Notes under the pieces: model-generated
What the model saw: only the letters and a program-made list of their open reading frames with translations
Database searches by the model: none
What the model was told of the DNA's origin: nothing
Shown here: one piece after another, positions 41,191 through 50,309 of the stretch
How positions within the stretch are numbered: position 1 is the stretch's first letter
How the letters are laid out: each line of letters opens with the position of its first letter
Assembly: GCF_030817595.1 (NCBI RefSeq)
Contig: NZ_JAUSZN010000001.1
Span: 566,001 to 630,000 of the forward strand
DNA length: 64,000 bases
Direction of reading: 5' to 3'
DNA from: Neobacillus niacini
Lineage (GTDB): Bacteria > Bacillota > Bacilli > Bacillales > Cytobacillaceae
Made by a program: the position numbers and the translations under genes

Positions 41191-42543
41191 ATGAGTGTGA
41201 AGGAAAGTGATTTAAACGAAGACACACCTTGTACATCCTCGTTAGGTAATTATCTATGGCGTGATCCTCCTCAGGAAAAAAAATGGGCGGATTGTGTCCA
41301 TTGTGGGATGTGCTTGGAGTCTTGTCCTACATATGAACAAACTGGGGAAGAGCAGCATTCACCCCGAGGACGTGTGTATCTCATAAAAGCAGTAGCAGAA
41401 GGAAAGCTGAGTGTAGATGAAGATTTTGCAAATCCCGTTTTTTCCTGTCTTGATTGCCGTGCCTGTACGACTGCCTGTCCTGTGGATATTGACGTTGGCG
41501 GGCTGATTGAGGAAGCAAGAGGGCAAATCCGTCAAGCGGTGCCGCTAAAAGGCTGGAAGGGAGCAGTTAACAAATTCTTTCTACATGGTGTGTTCCCGCA
41601 TCATAATCGGTTACGGTCTCTTGGCGGTTTGTTACGGTTTTACCAGCGGAGCGGATTGCAAAAGGCGGTCCGGAAAACAAAGTTAATTAAAATCATGCCA
41701 CAGCATTTAGTCGAACTGGAATCGATTATGCCTGAAGTCAAAAGGGCTGTTCGCAAAACTCTTATAAAAGCCAAAGGTGAAACCAAGCATGAAGTGGCGT
41801 TATTGACAGGCTGTGTAATGGATGTATTTTTTAGTGATATCAATCAATCCACCATCAATGTTCTCACTCGGAATGGAAATGACGTGAGCATTCCGACAAA
41901 TCAAACCTGTTGCGGGGCATTGCATGTTCATGCCGGTGACCGGGAAATGGGCAGAAAGCTTGCAAAGCAGAATATTGAAGCTTTTGAAAATGCAGAAAAG
42001 ATCATCGTCAATGCGGCTGGCTGCGGATGCATGATGAAGGAATACACAGAATTATTTCGTGATGAACCAGATTGGAAAAAACGAGCAGAAGAATTCGAAA
42101 AGAAGGTAGTGGATATCTCCAAATACTTGCACGACACCGGCTATGAAAAACCAAAAGCAGCCATTCCTACTCGAATCACTTATCATGATGCCTGTCACCT
42201 AGCGCATGGGCAGGGAGTGAGGCAGGAACCTCGTGACATTCTGCTTGATATCCCGGGAGTAGAAATGGTGCACATGCCAAACGCTGACCGGTGCTGTGGG
42301 AGCGCGGGAATCTATAATATTACCAATCCTGAAATGGCAGATGCTGTTCTTAAAAGTAAAATGGATAACGTTCCAGAGGATGTTGAAATGATCTCGATGG
42401 GAAATCCCGGCTGCATGATGCAAATGGCATTAGGCGTGCAAAAATACGGCAGAAGCCAGAAGATTGTTCACACCGTTCAGCTTCTTGATTGGGCCTACCA
42501 AAAAGAAGAAGGAGATGACGATCATGTCCGTCTTAAAGATTGA
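41191..42543 (+). CDS. glcF: Glycolate oxidase iron-sulfur subunit GlcF
   Basis: 450 residues. Two [4Fe-4S] motifs: C35-x2-C38-x2-C41-x3-C45 and C86-x2-C89-x2-C92-x3-C96. Then come two CCG (cysteine-rich) domains, with TCCGALHVHAGD and DRCCGSAGIY, as in heterodisulfide reductase and GlcF. ATG 41191 follows GGGGGG at 41179 and comes one base after the glcE stop. It carries electrons from the FAD subunits toward the membrane quinones. Its last 20 bases overlap glcD. Confidence 0.92.
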   Translation: MSVKESDLNEDTPCTSSLGNYLWRDPPQEKKWADCVHCGMCLESCPTYEQTGEEQHSPRGRVYLIKAVAEGKLSVDEDFANPVFSCLDCRACTTACPVDIDVGGLIEEARGQIRQAVPLKGWKGAVNKFFLHGVFPHHNRLRSLGGLLRFYQRSGLQKAVRKTKLIKIMPQHLVELESIMPEVKRAVRKTLIKAKGETKHEVALLTGCVMDVFFSDINQSTINVLTRNGNDVSIPTNQTCCGALHVHAGDREMGRKLAKQNIEAFENAEKIIVNAAGCGCMMKEYTELFRDEPDWKKRAEEFEKKVVDISKYLHDTGYEKPKAAIPTRITYHDACHLAHGQGVRQEPRDILLDIPGVEMVHMPNADRCCGSAGIYNITNPEMADAVLKSKMDNVPEDVEMISMGNPGCMMQMALGVQKYGRSQKIVHTVQLLDWAYQKEEGDDDHVRLKD

Positions 42544-43972
42544 TACCACTGACAAGCATATTATCAATCTCGCAGCAATCGTAGGCGGACCACGTTCCAT
42601 TTTATATAAAAAAGCGGACCTGCTCGCATATGATTGCGATGGCTTTACGATTCATAAGCATCTGCCAAAGGCCGTTGTTTTTCCAAAAAATACCGAAGAA
42701 GTTTCCAAACTAGTAAAATATTGCTCTGATCATGGTCTCCCATTTCTGGCACGCGGTGCTGGAACAGGTTTGAGCGGTGGGGCCATTCCTGTAAATGGTG
42801 AAGTCATCATCAGTATGGTTCGGATGAAAAAGCTAATCAGTGTTGACCTTGAGAATCGAAGAGCGGTGGTAGAGCCAGGCTTTGTCAATCTTAAACTAAC
42901 AAACTCGATATCTGATAGAGGTTATTATTATGCCCCTGATCCTTCGAGCCAATATTGCTGCACAATTGGCGGGAATGTTGCAGAAAATGCAGGAGGGGCG
43001 CATTGTTTGAAATATGGAGTCACCACGAACCATATTCTTGGTCTAGAAGTCGTGCTTCCGAATGGAGAAATCATTGAGATTGGCAGGAATGGTGTTTTGG
43101 ATGAACCCGGATACGATTTACTTGGACTCTTGACCGGTTCAGAAGGTACGCTGGGTATTGTCACGAAAATCACGGTCCGCATTTTAAAAAATCCAGAAGG
43201 AAAACAGACGGTCCTCGCTTATTTTGACAAGGTAGAAGATGGCAGTCAAGCAGTATCAGATATTATCTCTGCAGGCATTGTTCCTGCAGCACTGGAAATG
43301 ATGGACAAAACAGCAATTGAAGCGGTGGAGGCGGCTGCATTTCCTGTTGGTCATCCAATGGATATTGAAGCGGTTTTACTTATAGAAGTTGATGGGATTG
43401 CCGCAGGCATAGAGGAACAGATAAACCAGATTTTGGAGGTTTGTAAAAATAGTAATGTTCGAGAGGTCCGTGCCGCCAAGGATGAGGCAGAAAGAGGCAG
43501 GTGGTGGGCTAATCGTAAAACAGGATTTGGAGCGATGGGTGCGATTTCACCTGATTATTTAGTACAGGACGGGGTAATTCCGAGAAGCAAGCTTCCGGAG
43601 GTCCTGAAGAAAATTGCGCAGATTAGTGAAGAATCTGGTTTGCGGATAGCGAATATTTTTCATGCAGGCGATGGAAATCTCCATCCACTTGTTTTATTCG
43701 ATGCCCGTAAACCAGGAGAAATCGAAAAAGCACTGGAAGCTGGAAGCTTATGTTTGAAGGCTTGTGCCGATGTTGGCGGAACCATCACTGGTGAGCATGG
43801 AGTAGGAATCGAAAAGCGGGAGGAAATGCGTTTTGTTTTTAAAGACGAAGAAATACTCGCACAAACGAATATTCGTGAAGTATTTAATTCTGATAACCTC
43901 TTAAATGCCGGGAAACTCTTCCCGACACCAGGGCGCTGCGTGGAAATAAAAAAAGAAATCAATGCGAGGTAG
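42524..43972 (+). CDS. glcD: Glycolate oxidase FAD subunit GlcD
   Basis: 482 residues. PCMH FAD domain (PFLARGAGTGLSGGAIP, GGNVAENAGGAHCLKYGVTTNH, LTGSEGTLGIVTKI) and the C-terminal FAD-oxidase domain with IFHAGDGNLHPL and TITGEHGVGIEKREEM. This is the catalytic large subunit of glycolate oxidase/D-2-hydroxyacid dehydrogenase. ATG 42524 has AAGGAGATGA upstream and overlaps glcF by 20 bases, so translation is coupled. All three subunits are consecutive, which supports a true glycolate oxidase rather than a lone lactate dehydrogenase. Confidence 0.92.
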   Translation: MSVLKIDTTDKHIINLAAIVGGPRSILYKKADLLAYDCDGFTIHKHLPKAVVFPKNTEEVSKLVKYCSDHGLPFLARGAGTGLSGGAIPVNGEVIISMVRMKKLISVDLENRRAVVEPGFVNLKLTNSISDRGYYYAPDPSSQYCCTIGGNVAENAGGAHCLKYGVTTNHILGLEVVLPNGEIIEIGRNGVLDEPGYDLLGLLTGSEGTLGIVTKITVRILKNPEGKQTVLAYFDKVEDGSQAVSDIISAGIVPAALEMMDKTAIEAVEAAAFPVGHPMDIEAVLLIEVDGIAAGIEEQINQILEVCKNSNVREVRAAKDEAERGRWWANRKTGFGAMGAISPDYLVQDGVIPRSKLPEVLKKIAQISEESGLRIANIFHAGDGNLHPLVLFDARKPGEIEKALEAGSLCLKACADVGGTITGEHGVGIEKREEMRFVFKDEEILAQTNIREVFNSDNLLNAGKLFPTPGRCVEIKKEINAR

Positions 43973-43995
43973 AAAAGCTAGGGAGGAATGTTTGA

Positions 43996-46176
43996 ATGAG
44001 TAATTATGTGAATGTAGGAGATTTACAGGTTGCAAGTGAATTATATGAATTTATTAATTCTGAAGCATTGCCAGGAAGCCAAGTGGACCAGGATACGTTT
44101 TGGGCTGGCTTTGAAAAAATTATTAAGGATTTGACGCCGAGAAATAAGGAATTGCTTGCAAAAAGAGATGATCTGCAAACAAAAATTAATAGATGGCACC
44201 GGGAGAATAATGATCTTAATTTTGATAGATATAAAGCATTTTTAGAAGAAATCGGCTATCTACTGCCAGAACCAGAGGATTTCACTATTTCTACTGAAGG
44301 AGCAGATGATGAAATCGCCCTAAAAGCAGGCCCTCAATTAGTTGTACCTGTTGATAATGCCCGCTATGCCATTAATGCTGCGAACGCCCGGTGGGGAAGT
44401 TTGTACGATGCCTTATACGGAACAGATGTAATTAGTGATGAAGGCGGCGCGGATAAACAGGGTGGATATAATTCTGTTCGCGGCGAGAAAGTCATTGCAT
44501 TTGCTAGGAATTTCCTTGATGAGACAATCCCTCTACAAGTTGGAACACATAAAGAGGTAGTAAGCTATACTATTGACCAAGGTTTGAACGTTACCTTACG
44601 TAATGGAGATATTACCCGTTTGAAAAATGAAGAAAAATTCGTTGGCTATCAAGGTCAACCAGAGCAGCCTTCTGTTGTGCTGTTTAAAAATAATGACAAC
44701 TATTTTGAAATTCAAATCGATCGAAGCCATCTCATCGGAAAAACGGATGCTGCAGGTGTAAAAGATATTCTCCTAGAATCGGCTCTTACTTCAATCATGG
44801 ACTGCGAAGACTCTGTGGCAGCAGTTGATGCACAGGATAAGGTTCTCGTATATCGGAATTGGCTAGGCTTAAATAAAGGTAGCCTAAGTGCTACTTTTAC
44901 AAAAGGAAATAAAACCTTAAAACGGACACTCAATCCTGACCGCAGTTATCTGTCGCATAGTGGCAGTGAATTTACCGTGCCAGGGCGCGCTTTAATGCTG
45001 GTTCGGAATGTCGGCCATCTGATGACCAATAATGCCATTCTTGATGGTAACGGGAATGAAGTACAGGAGGGTATTATTGACGCTGTCGTTACCTCTCTGT
45101 GTGCAAAGCATTCACTAATTGGAAACACTTCTTTCAAAAACTCAGAAAAAGGTTCTGTCTATATTGTAAAGCCAAAAATGCATGGGCCAGAAGAAGTTGC
45201 ATTTGCCAATGAGCTTTTTAACCGGACAGAGGATTTACTCGGGTTAGCTAGAAACACCTTGAAAATTGGTGTAATGGATGAGGAACGCCGGACATCGTTA
45301 AATCTTAAAGCCTGTATCAAGGAAGTACAGGAGCGTGTTGTCTTTATTAACACAGGTTTCCTTGACCGGACGGGTGATGAAATGCACACGTCGATGGAGG
45401 CAGGTGCGATGATCCGCAAGAATGAGATGAAATCTACTCTTTGGCTGCAAAGCTATGAAAAATCGAATGTGAACAATGGTCTTTCTACCGGCTTCCAAGG
45501 ACGTGCTCAAATCGGTAAAGGAATGTGGGCAATGCCAGATTTGATGAAGAGCATGCTCGAGCAAAAAATCGGACATTTAATGGCTGGAGGAAATACCGCA
45601 TGGGTTCCATCACCAACAGCCGCAACGCTTCATGCTTTACATTATCATCAAGTAAATGTAAAAGATATACAAAATAATCTTCTCGGCAGTATTTCTGACT
45701 TGCGGGATGATATTTTACAAATTCCTGTTTCTGACCATACGAATTGGAGTCCAGAGGAAGTCCAAGCAGAACTTGATAATAATGCTCAAGGGATACTCGG
45801 CTATGTCGTTAGGTGGGTGGAGCAGGGAATTGGCTGTTCAAAGGTACCGGATATTAATAATATTGCATTAATGGAAGACCGAGCCACCCTCCGTATTTCC
45901 AGCCAGCACGTTGCGAACTGGCTGCACCACGGAATTTGCACGAAGGATCAAGTGGTAGAAACGTTGAAGCGAATGGCGAAGGTAGTAGATGAACAAAATG
46001 CTGGGGATCCTGCATACAGACCAATGGCACCTAATTTCGAGGAATCTGTCTCATTCCAAGCAGCGTGTGATTTAGTATTTAAGGGCTATGGCCAGCCAAG
46101 TGGATATACGGAACCTATCTTGCATAGTCGCCGTCTAGAAGCGAAGGCAAAATATTCAGTTCGATCGAAATCATAG
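43996..46176 (+). CDS. glcB: Malate synthase G
   Basis: 726 residues, the length of malate synthase G. Motifs [76 protein letters not shown] (in part), [10 protein letters not shown] and [19 protein letters not shown] are characteristic of its TIM-barrel active site. It condenses glyoxylate with acetyl-CoA to malate. Placed 23 bp after glcD, so glycolate is oxidised to glyoxylate and then assimilated in one operon. GGGAGGAATG precedes the start. Confidence 0.95.
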   Translation: MSNYVNVGDLQVASELYEFINSEALPGSQVDQDTFWAGFEKIIKDLTPRNKELLAKRDDLQTKINRWHRENNDLNFDRYKAFLEEIGYLLPEPEDFTISTEGADDEIALKAGPQLVVPVDNARYAINAANARWGSLYDALYGTDVISDEGGADKQGGYNSVRGEKVIAFARNFLDETIPLQVGTHKEVVSYTIDQGLNVTLRNGDITRLKNEEKFVGYQGQPEQPSVVLFKNNDNYFEIQIDRSHLIGKTDAAGVKDILLESALTSIMDCEDSVAAVDAQDKVLVYRNWLGLNKGSLSATFTKGNKTLKRTLNPDRSYLSHSGSEFTVPGRALMLVRNVGHLMTNNAILDGNGNEVQEGIIDAVVTSLCAKHSLIGNTSFKNSEKGSVYIVKPKMHGPEEVAFANELFNRTEDLLGLARNTLKIGVMDEERRTSLNLKACIKEVQERVVFINTGFLDRTGDEMHTSMEAGAMIRKNEMKSTLWLQSYEKSNVNNGLSTGFQGRAQIGKGMWAMPDLMKSMLEQKIGHLMAGGNTAWVPSPTAATLHALHYHQVNVKDIQNNLLGSISDLRDDILQIPVSDHTNWSPEEVQAELDNNAQGILGYVVRWVEQGIGCSKVPDINNIALMEDRATLRISSQHVANWLHHGICTKDQVVETLKRMAKVVDEQNAGDPAYRPMAPNFEESVSFQAACDLVFKGYGQPSGYTEPILHSRRLEAKAKYSVRSKS

Positions 46177-46209
46177 ACAGAAAATGCCCTGACAAAGAGG
46201 TGGGGAAGT

Positions 46210-46995
46210 TTGCAAAGAGATAATATGGTAAAGTCCGTAAGCAGGGCGCTGGATATCGTCGCGCTTGTTGGGATGAAAAAGGGCGGTCTCGGTGTTACGG
46301 AGATTGCCAATCAAATTGATATCAATAAAAGCTCGGTTTTTAGAACACTGTCAACACTTGTTCAATATGGTTATATCGAACAGGATACAGAAACAGGGAA
46401 ATACAGGCTGGGCTATAAGTTCCTGGACATTAGCTCAAAGCTGTTAGAATCAATTGACCTAAGAACCGAAGCGAAGCCCTTTCTCCAAGAACTCGAAAAT
46501 ATGACGAATGAAGTGATTCATCTTGTTGTCTATGACCAGGGAGAAGTCGTTTATATTGAAAAATTAGAAGGAAATGAAACCTTACGAACCCATTCAAAGG
46601 TTGGAAAAAGAGCCCCGATGCATTGTACGTCTGTTGGGAAGGCGATACTTTCCCATTTACCTGAAAGTGATGTTGTGGCCATCCTTGACCGAAAAGGGAT
46701 GCCTTATCACACAGACCATACTATTACTTCAGCGGAGGCGTTTCTTCAGGAACTTAAACAAATAAGACAAAGAGGGTACGCGTTAGACTTAGAAGAAAAT
46801 GAGTACGGGATTACCTGTATCGCTTCACCTGTTTTTGATCATCTAGGAAATGTCGTTGCAGCTGTCAGCATATCTGGTCCAACCACACGAATGACCACAG
46901 AGCGGTTGAACCAGCTCGGACCGATCATGATTCAAACAGGCCAAAAAATATCAGCAAGACTCGGTTATCCAGTTCCCGTTAATAGTGACAATTAA
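46210..46995 (+). CDS. IclR-family transcriptional regulator
   Basis: 261 residues. N-terminal winged HTH (ALDIVALVGMKKGGLGVTEIANQIDINKSSVFRTLSTLVQYGYIE region) and a C-terminal ligand domain with SVGKAILSHLP, YALDLEENEYGITCIASPVFD and VAAVSISGPTTRM, all typical of IclR. TTG 46210 with AGAGGTGGGGA upstream. It follows malate synthase by 33 bp and probably controls the glycolate operon; IclR proteins bind small acids such as glyoxylate in other bacteria (AllR/GlcR types), so glyoxylate or glycolate is a sensible but unproven ligand. Confidence 0.88.
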   Translation: MQRDNMVKSVSRALDIVALVGMKKGGLGVTEIANQIDINKSSVFRTLSTLVQYGYIEQDTETGKYRLGYKFLDISSKLLESIDLRTEAKPFLQELENMTNEVIHLVVYDQGEVVYIEKLEGNETLRTHSKVGKRAPMHCTSVGKAILSHLPESDVVAILDRKGMPYHTDHTITSAEAFLQELKQIRQRGYALDLEENEYGITCIASPVFDHLGNVVAAVSISGPTTRMTTERLNQLGPIMIQTGQKISARLGYPVPVNSDN

Positions 46996-47040
46996 GGCAA
47001 GTGGTAATCTGAGCAAGACCGAAGCCTAAAACGTTCATTG

Positions 47041-47192
47041 ATGAGAGCCCTAAAAGTGGTAAAAGGAGAGATAACGGTCACGCATAAGGATGATGAGTGC
47101 CCTCAAAGTGGTAAAGGAAGAGATAACTGTCACTCATAAAGGTAATGAGAGCCTGAAAACTACTAAAAAAAGAAATACGGTCACTCATAAAA
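47041..47192. repeat. Three degenerate 52-bp tandem repeats
   Basis: Units start at 47041, 47093 and 47145, each reading ATGAGAGCCCTAAAAGTGG, then GATAACGGTCAC..CATAA with substitutions; the third is the most diverged. No coding potential. The following terminator overlaps the end of the third unit. Confidence 0.75.
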
Positions 47193-47226
47193 AGCCGCAA
47201 AACTTTACCTAGTTTTGCGGCTTTTC
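47189..47226 (+). terminator. Terminator of glycolate operon
   Basis: AAAAGCCGCAAAACT-TTACCT-AGTTTTGCGGCTTTT, 15-bp perfect stem; works in both directions. Confidence 0.9.
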
Positions 47227-47244
47227 TATTACATTTTTACGATT

Positions 47245-47520
47245 GGCACTTTTATTATTCATTGTTGATTTTCGTGTAGGGTTGAGAATTCATAGGCGGA
47301 GAATTTCCGGCTATTGTATATAGAGAAGCTTAAGAAGCAGATATAAGCGGAGATATTCCGGTTAACTGCTTTAAATAAGACAAAATCCAAGGATTTAAAT
47401 AAAATAAGCGGAAAAATTCCGCTTATTTTTAAAGAATTATGGGAATTTCCCAAATTAAACGGAAATTCTCCGCTTATTTTCCAAGCACAGTGAAATCAAC
47501 ATTCAGTTTTAAAAGAGCCT
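47245..47520 (-). repeat. 275-bp MITE-like element, copy 2 (inverted)
   Basis: Reverse complement of the element at 7936-8213: the ordered blocks CTGTATATAGAG, AAGCAGATATAAGCGGAGAT, GGTTAACTGCTTTAAATAAG and CAAATTAAACGGAAATTCTC match the other copy. One end is AGGCTCT read on the minus strand; the other is mutated. The end with AGGCTCTTTTAA supplies the last codons and stop of the neighbouring quinone oxidoreductase gene. Confidence 0.8.
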
Positions 47521-48501
47521 TACGATAAAGCGTCCTCTTACCTGCCCTTGTAAAATGATAGGGAGAGTCTGTGGAAGCTCATCTAAACGTATTTCTTTGG
47601 AAATGGAATCGAGGACTTCCGGTTTGAAATCACTGGCCATTCGCTCCCATAACGGTTTGCGAGCTTCCATTGGACAATACACAGAATCAATTCCAAGAAG
47701 ATTAATACCGCGAAGGATAAACGGAAACACAGTGGTAGGGACATTACCGCCGCCTGTTAATCCACTGACTGCAACGGAACCATTGTAGTGAATTTTACTT
47801 AAAATAGCCGCAAGCGATTCTCCGCCAACCGGGTCCACCGCACCAGCCCAAAGCTGTTTATCTAACGCTTTGACCTTTCCGTTATAAACTTCTTCCCGAG
47901 AAACAACCTCATTCGCACCGAGTTTATGTAAATAATCATGTTCACTTTCTTTTCCAGTGCTGGCGACAACATCGTAGCCTCGTTTTGCAAGGATTGCCAC
48001 AGAGATACTTCCAACGCCGCCAGTAGCACCAGTTACTAACACTTTACCTTTTTCAGGCGTAAGTCCATTTTCTTCAAGTCTTTGTACGGAAAGGGCTGCT
48101 GTTAACCCAGCCGTTCCATAGATCATCGCTTCTTTTAAAGAAAGGTTTTCAGGTAATGGAACAATCCAATCGGCAGGAATCCGTGCATATTCACTGTAAC
48201 CGCCATAATGGGAAACCCCAATTTCATAGCTGGTAGCAATGACTTGATCTCCCTCTCTATAGCGGGGGTCTTCTGAAGAAACAACCACGCCCGCTAAGTC
48301 AATCCCTGGTATAAAAGGGTAGGACCGAACAATTTTTCCTTCAGGAATACTGGCTAAGCCATCTTTGTAATTAATACTCGAATAAGTAACTTTTATTAAT
48401 ACTTCACCCGCAGGCAAATCATTAAAAGAAATATTTTTAATCCCGACCGTAAAATCACTTTCTGTCTTATCAACGACTAAAGCTCTGAAATCCTCTTTCA
48501 A
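47509..48501 (-). CDS. YhdH/YhfP-family quinone oxidoreductase (acrylyl-CoA reductase-like)
   Basis: 330 residues of an MDR-superfamily, zinc-free quinone oxidoreductase. VTGATGGVGSISVAILAKRG is the NADPH Rossmann motif and SSINYKDGLAS, GIDLAGVVVSS and MIYGTAGLTAALSVQ are typical of the AcuI/YhdH branch, which reduces acrylyl-CoA or quinones with NADPH. The final residues (FIVRLF) are encoded by the end of the 275-bp repeat element, AGGCTCTTTTAA. Family members end a little differently, so the C-terminus may have been reset by the element. AGGCGGTTG-type start region with GGAGAGGCGG upstream. Confidence 0.85.
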   Translation of the reverse strand: MKEDFRALVVDKTESDFTVGIKNISFNDLPAGEVLIKVTYSSINYKDGLASIPEGKIVRSYPFIPGIDLAGVVVSSEDPRYREGDQVIATSYEIGVSHYGGYSEYARIPADWIVPLPENLSLKEAMIYGTAGLTAALSVQRLEENGLTPEKGKVLVTGATGGVGSISVAILAKRGYDVVASTGKESEHDYLHKLGANEVVSREEVYNGKVKALDKQLWAGAVDPVGGESLAAILSKIHYNGSVAVSGLTGGGNVPTTVFPFILRGINLLGIDSVYCPMEARKPLWERMASDFKPEVLDSISKEIRLDELPQTLPIILQGQVRGRFIVRLF

Positions 48502-48591
48502 AATAACAACCGCCTCTCCAATATAAAAATTTCCATTTCCATCATACTACATTATTATAAAAGTATAGAACTCTGAGCTGGAGGGATGTTC

Positions 48592-50142
48592 ATGTTTGCT
48601 GCAGGACAAAAGGAAATGCAGAAAATGGATCAGTATACGATTGAAAAACTCGGCTTACCTGGCGTTGTGTTAATGGAGAATGCGGGAGCAATTGTAGTAG
48701 AGGAAATACTTAAAAGTACAACTAACAGCAACCCGAAAGTGGTGGTTTTAGCAGGAGGCGGCAATAATGGTGGTGATGGCTTCGTCATTGCACGCAGGCT
48801 ATTTGATCATGGATTACAGCCCCAGCTATGGCTCTTGGCAGATCCTGAACGTATAAAGGGCGACGCTAAACTACATTTAGATGTTTATCTGAATAGAGGA
48901 TTACCACTTATTCAACTACAGAAAAACAACATAAATATACTTCAGGATGAATTAAGCAACACTGATATTATCATTGATGCTATTCTCGGAACTGGTGTAA
49001 ACGGTCCTGTTCGGGAACAGTTAAAAGATGTGATTTCACTGGTCAATACATATGCAGGGAAAAAAATGATCCTTTCTGTTGATATTCCATCAGGGGTATG
49101 CAGCGATACTGGTAAAGTTGAGGGGGAAGCGATTAAAGCTTCTAAGACGATTACTTTTGTATTCCCGAAAAAAGGGTTCTTTTTAAATCATGGACCTCAA
49201 CATATCGGTGAGTGGAAGGCAGTAGACATTTCTGTGCCGTCTTCGATTGTTGAAAAATTAGGATTAGAGATGCCTAAGCTCATTACTGAACATCTGGCCA
49301 AGGCTGCTATACCAATCCGTCCGAAACATGGTCATAAAGGCACTTTCGGTCATGCACTGATTATAGGAGGTTCTCGGCAATATGTCGGTGCTCCCATCTT
49401 CTCGGCGAAAGCTGCCTTGCATTCCGGAGCAGGCTTAGTTAGCCTGGCTATACCAGAAACGATTTATCCAATCGTTGCAGCGCAAAATCCTGAATCTTTA
49501 TTACTGCCTTTGCCCGATGAGAATGGACATTTTGCAGAAAGTGCAATCGATGAACTCAAACCGTTGCTCCATCAATTTGACTGTGTTGGGGTTGGGCCTG
49601 GAATTAGCAGGTTTCCAAACGGAGAAGAGTGGATGGTATCATTATTTTCTCACCTCACAAATCAACCCGTTGTCGTTGATGCAGACGCTCTTTACCTAGT
49701 ACGAAACCAGATGGATATGCTTAAGAACTATAAGGGTGTAGTAATCATGACACCTCACCCAGGAGAAATGTCAAATCTCCTGAATATAACGGTAAAAGAG
49801 GTAGAAGAAAATCGGTTTGAAATCGCGCGTCAATTTGCCAAAGAGCATTCTATCTATTTACTTTTAAAAGGACATCGTTCTGTAATTGAAGCACCATCGG
49901 GAGAGCTATACATCAATCCACACGGCCATGATGCGCTCGGTAAAGGGGGGAGTGGTGACATTTTAACAGGTCTAATTGCGTCCTTTGTTGCACAGGGTGC
50001 TTCTCCATTACATGCGCTTATTTCTGCAAGTTATTTACATGCTCGTGCTGGTGAAGAAAGAGCAAAAGAATTGTCTCACTACGGTGTTATGCCTTTTGAT
50101 ATTACCGGCGGGGTAAAGCAGCTCCTAAACGAAATGCAGTAA
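48592..50142 (+). CDS. nnr: Bifunctional NAD(P)H-hydrate repair enzyme (epimerase + dehydratase)
   Basis: 516 residues. N-terminal YjeF_N epimerase (about 1-215; GLPGVVLMENAG, AGGGNNGGDGFVIARRL, DAILGTGVNG) and a C-terminal ADP/ATP-dependent NAD(P)H-hydrate dehydratase domain (about 230-510; HKGTFGHALIIGGSRQYVGAP, HPGEMSNLL, GKGGSGDILTGLIASF). This fused Nnr repairs damaged NAD(P)H hydrates, a universal housekeeping function. ATG 48592 is chosen because GGAGGG precedes it by six bases; ATG 48586 is too close to that site. Single gene. Confidence 0.92.
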   Translation: MFAAGQKEMQKMDQYTIEKLGLPGVVLMENAGAIVVEEILKSTTNSNPKVVVLAGGGNNGGDGFVIARRLFDHGLQPQLWLLADPERIKGDAKLHLDVYLNRGLPLIQLQKNNINILQDELSNTDIIIDAILGTGVNGPVREQLKDVISLVNTYAGKKMILSVDIPSGVCSDTGKVEGEAIKASKTITFVFPKKGFFLNHGPQHIGEWKAVDISVPSSIVEKLGLEMPKLITEHLAKAAIPIRPKHGHKGTFGHALIIGGSRQYVGAPIFSAKAALHSGAGLVSLAIPETIYPIVAAQNPESLLLPLPDENGHFAESAIDELKPLLHQFDCVGVGPGISRFPNGEEWMVSLFSHLTNQPVVVDADALYLVRNQMDMLKNYKGVVIMTPHPGEMSNLLNITVKEVEENRFEIARQFAKEHSIYLLLKGHRSVIEAPSGELYINPHGHDALGKGGSGDILTGLIASFVAQGASPLHALISASYLHARAGEERAKELSHYGVMPFDITGGVKQLLNEMQ

Positions 50143-50212
50143 TCCAATCCGGTACTAAATTCAAAACTTTGAACTAAAATAGAAAAGGTAAGAAATTTTA
50201 GGAGTTGATTTC

Positions 50213-50239
50213 GTGTATATCGTAAGACCCCCTTGTTAA
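50213..50239 (+). CDS. Leader peptide MYIVRPPC before MFS gene
   Basis: GTG TAT ATC GTA AGA CCC CCT TGT TAA, eight codons, with AGGAG at 50200-50204 eight bases before the start. It contains Arg-Pro-Pro, a ribosome-difficult sequence, and precedes by 24 bases a hairpin that sequesters the MFS gene's ribosome site. This is the layout of translation attenuators of erm, cat and msr/mef genes. The peptide itself is not one I recognise, so its inducer is unknown. Confidence 0.6.
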   Translation: MYIVRPPC

Positions 50240-50263
50240 TCTAAAAAGAAAACCATTCGTCCA

Positions 50264-50299
50264 CCTCCTTACTCTTTCTTTAATAAGAAAAAAAGGAGG
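50264..50299 (+). promoter_or_regulatory. SD-sequestering hairpin (translational attenuator) of MFS gene
   Basis: CCTCCTT (50264-50270) pairs with AAGGAGG (50293-50299), the Shine-Dalgarno of the MFS gene; TTTCTT (50275-50280) pairs with AAGAAA (50285-50290) around a TAAT loop. The hairpin should keep translation off until a ribosome paused on the leader ORF changes the fold. Confidence 0.7.
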
Positions 50300-50309
50300 A
50301 ACTAACTGG

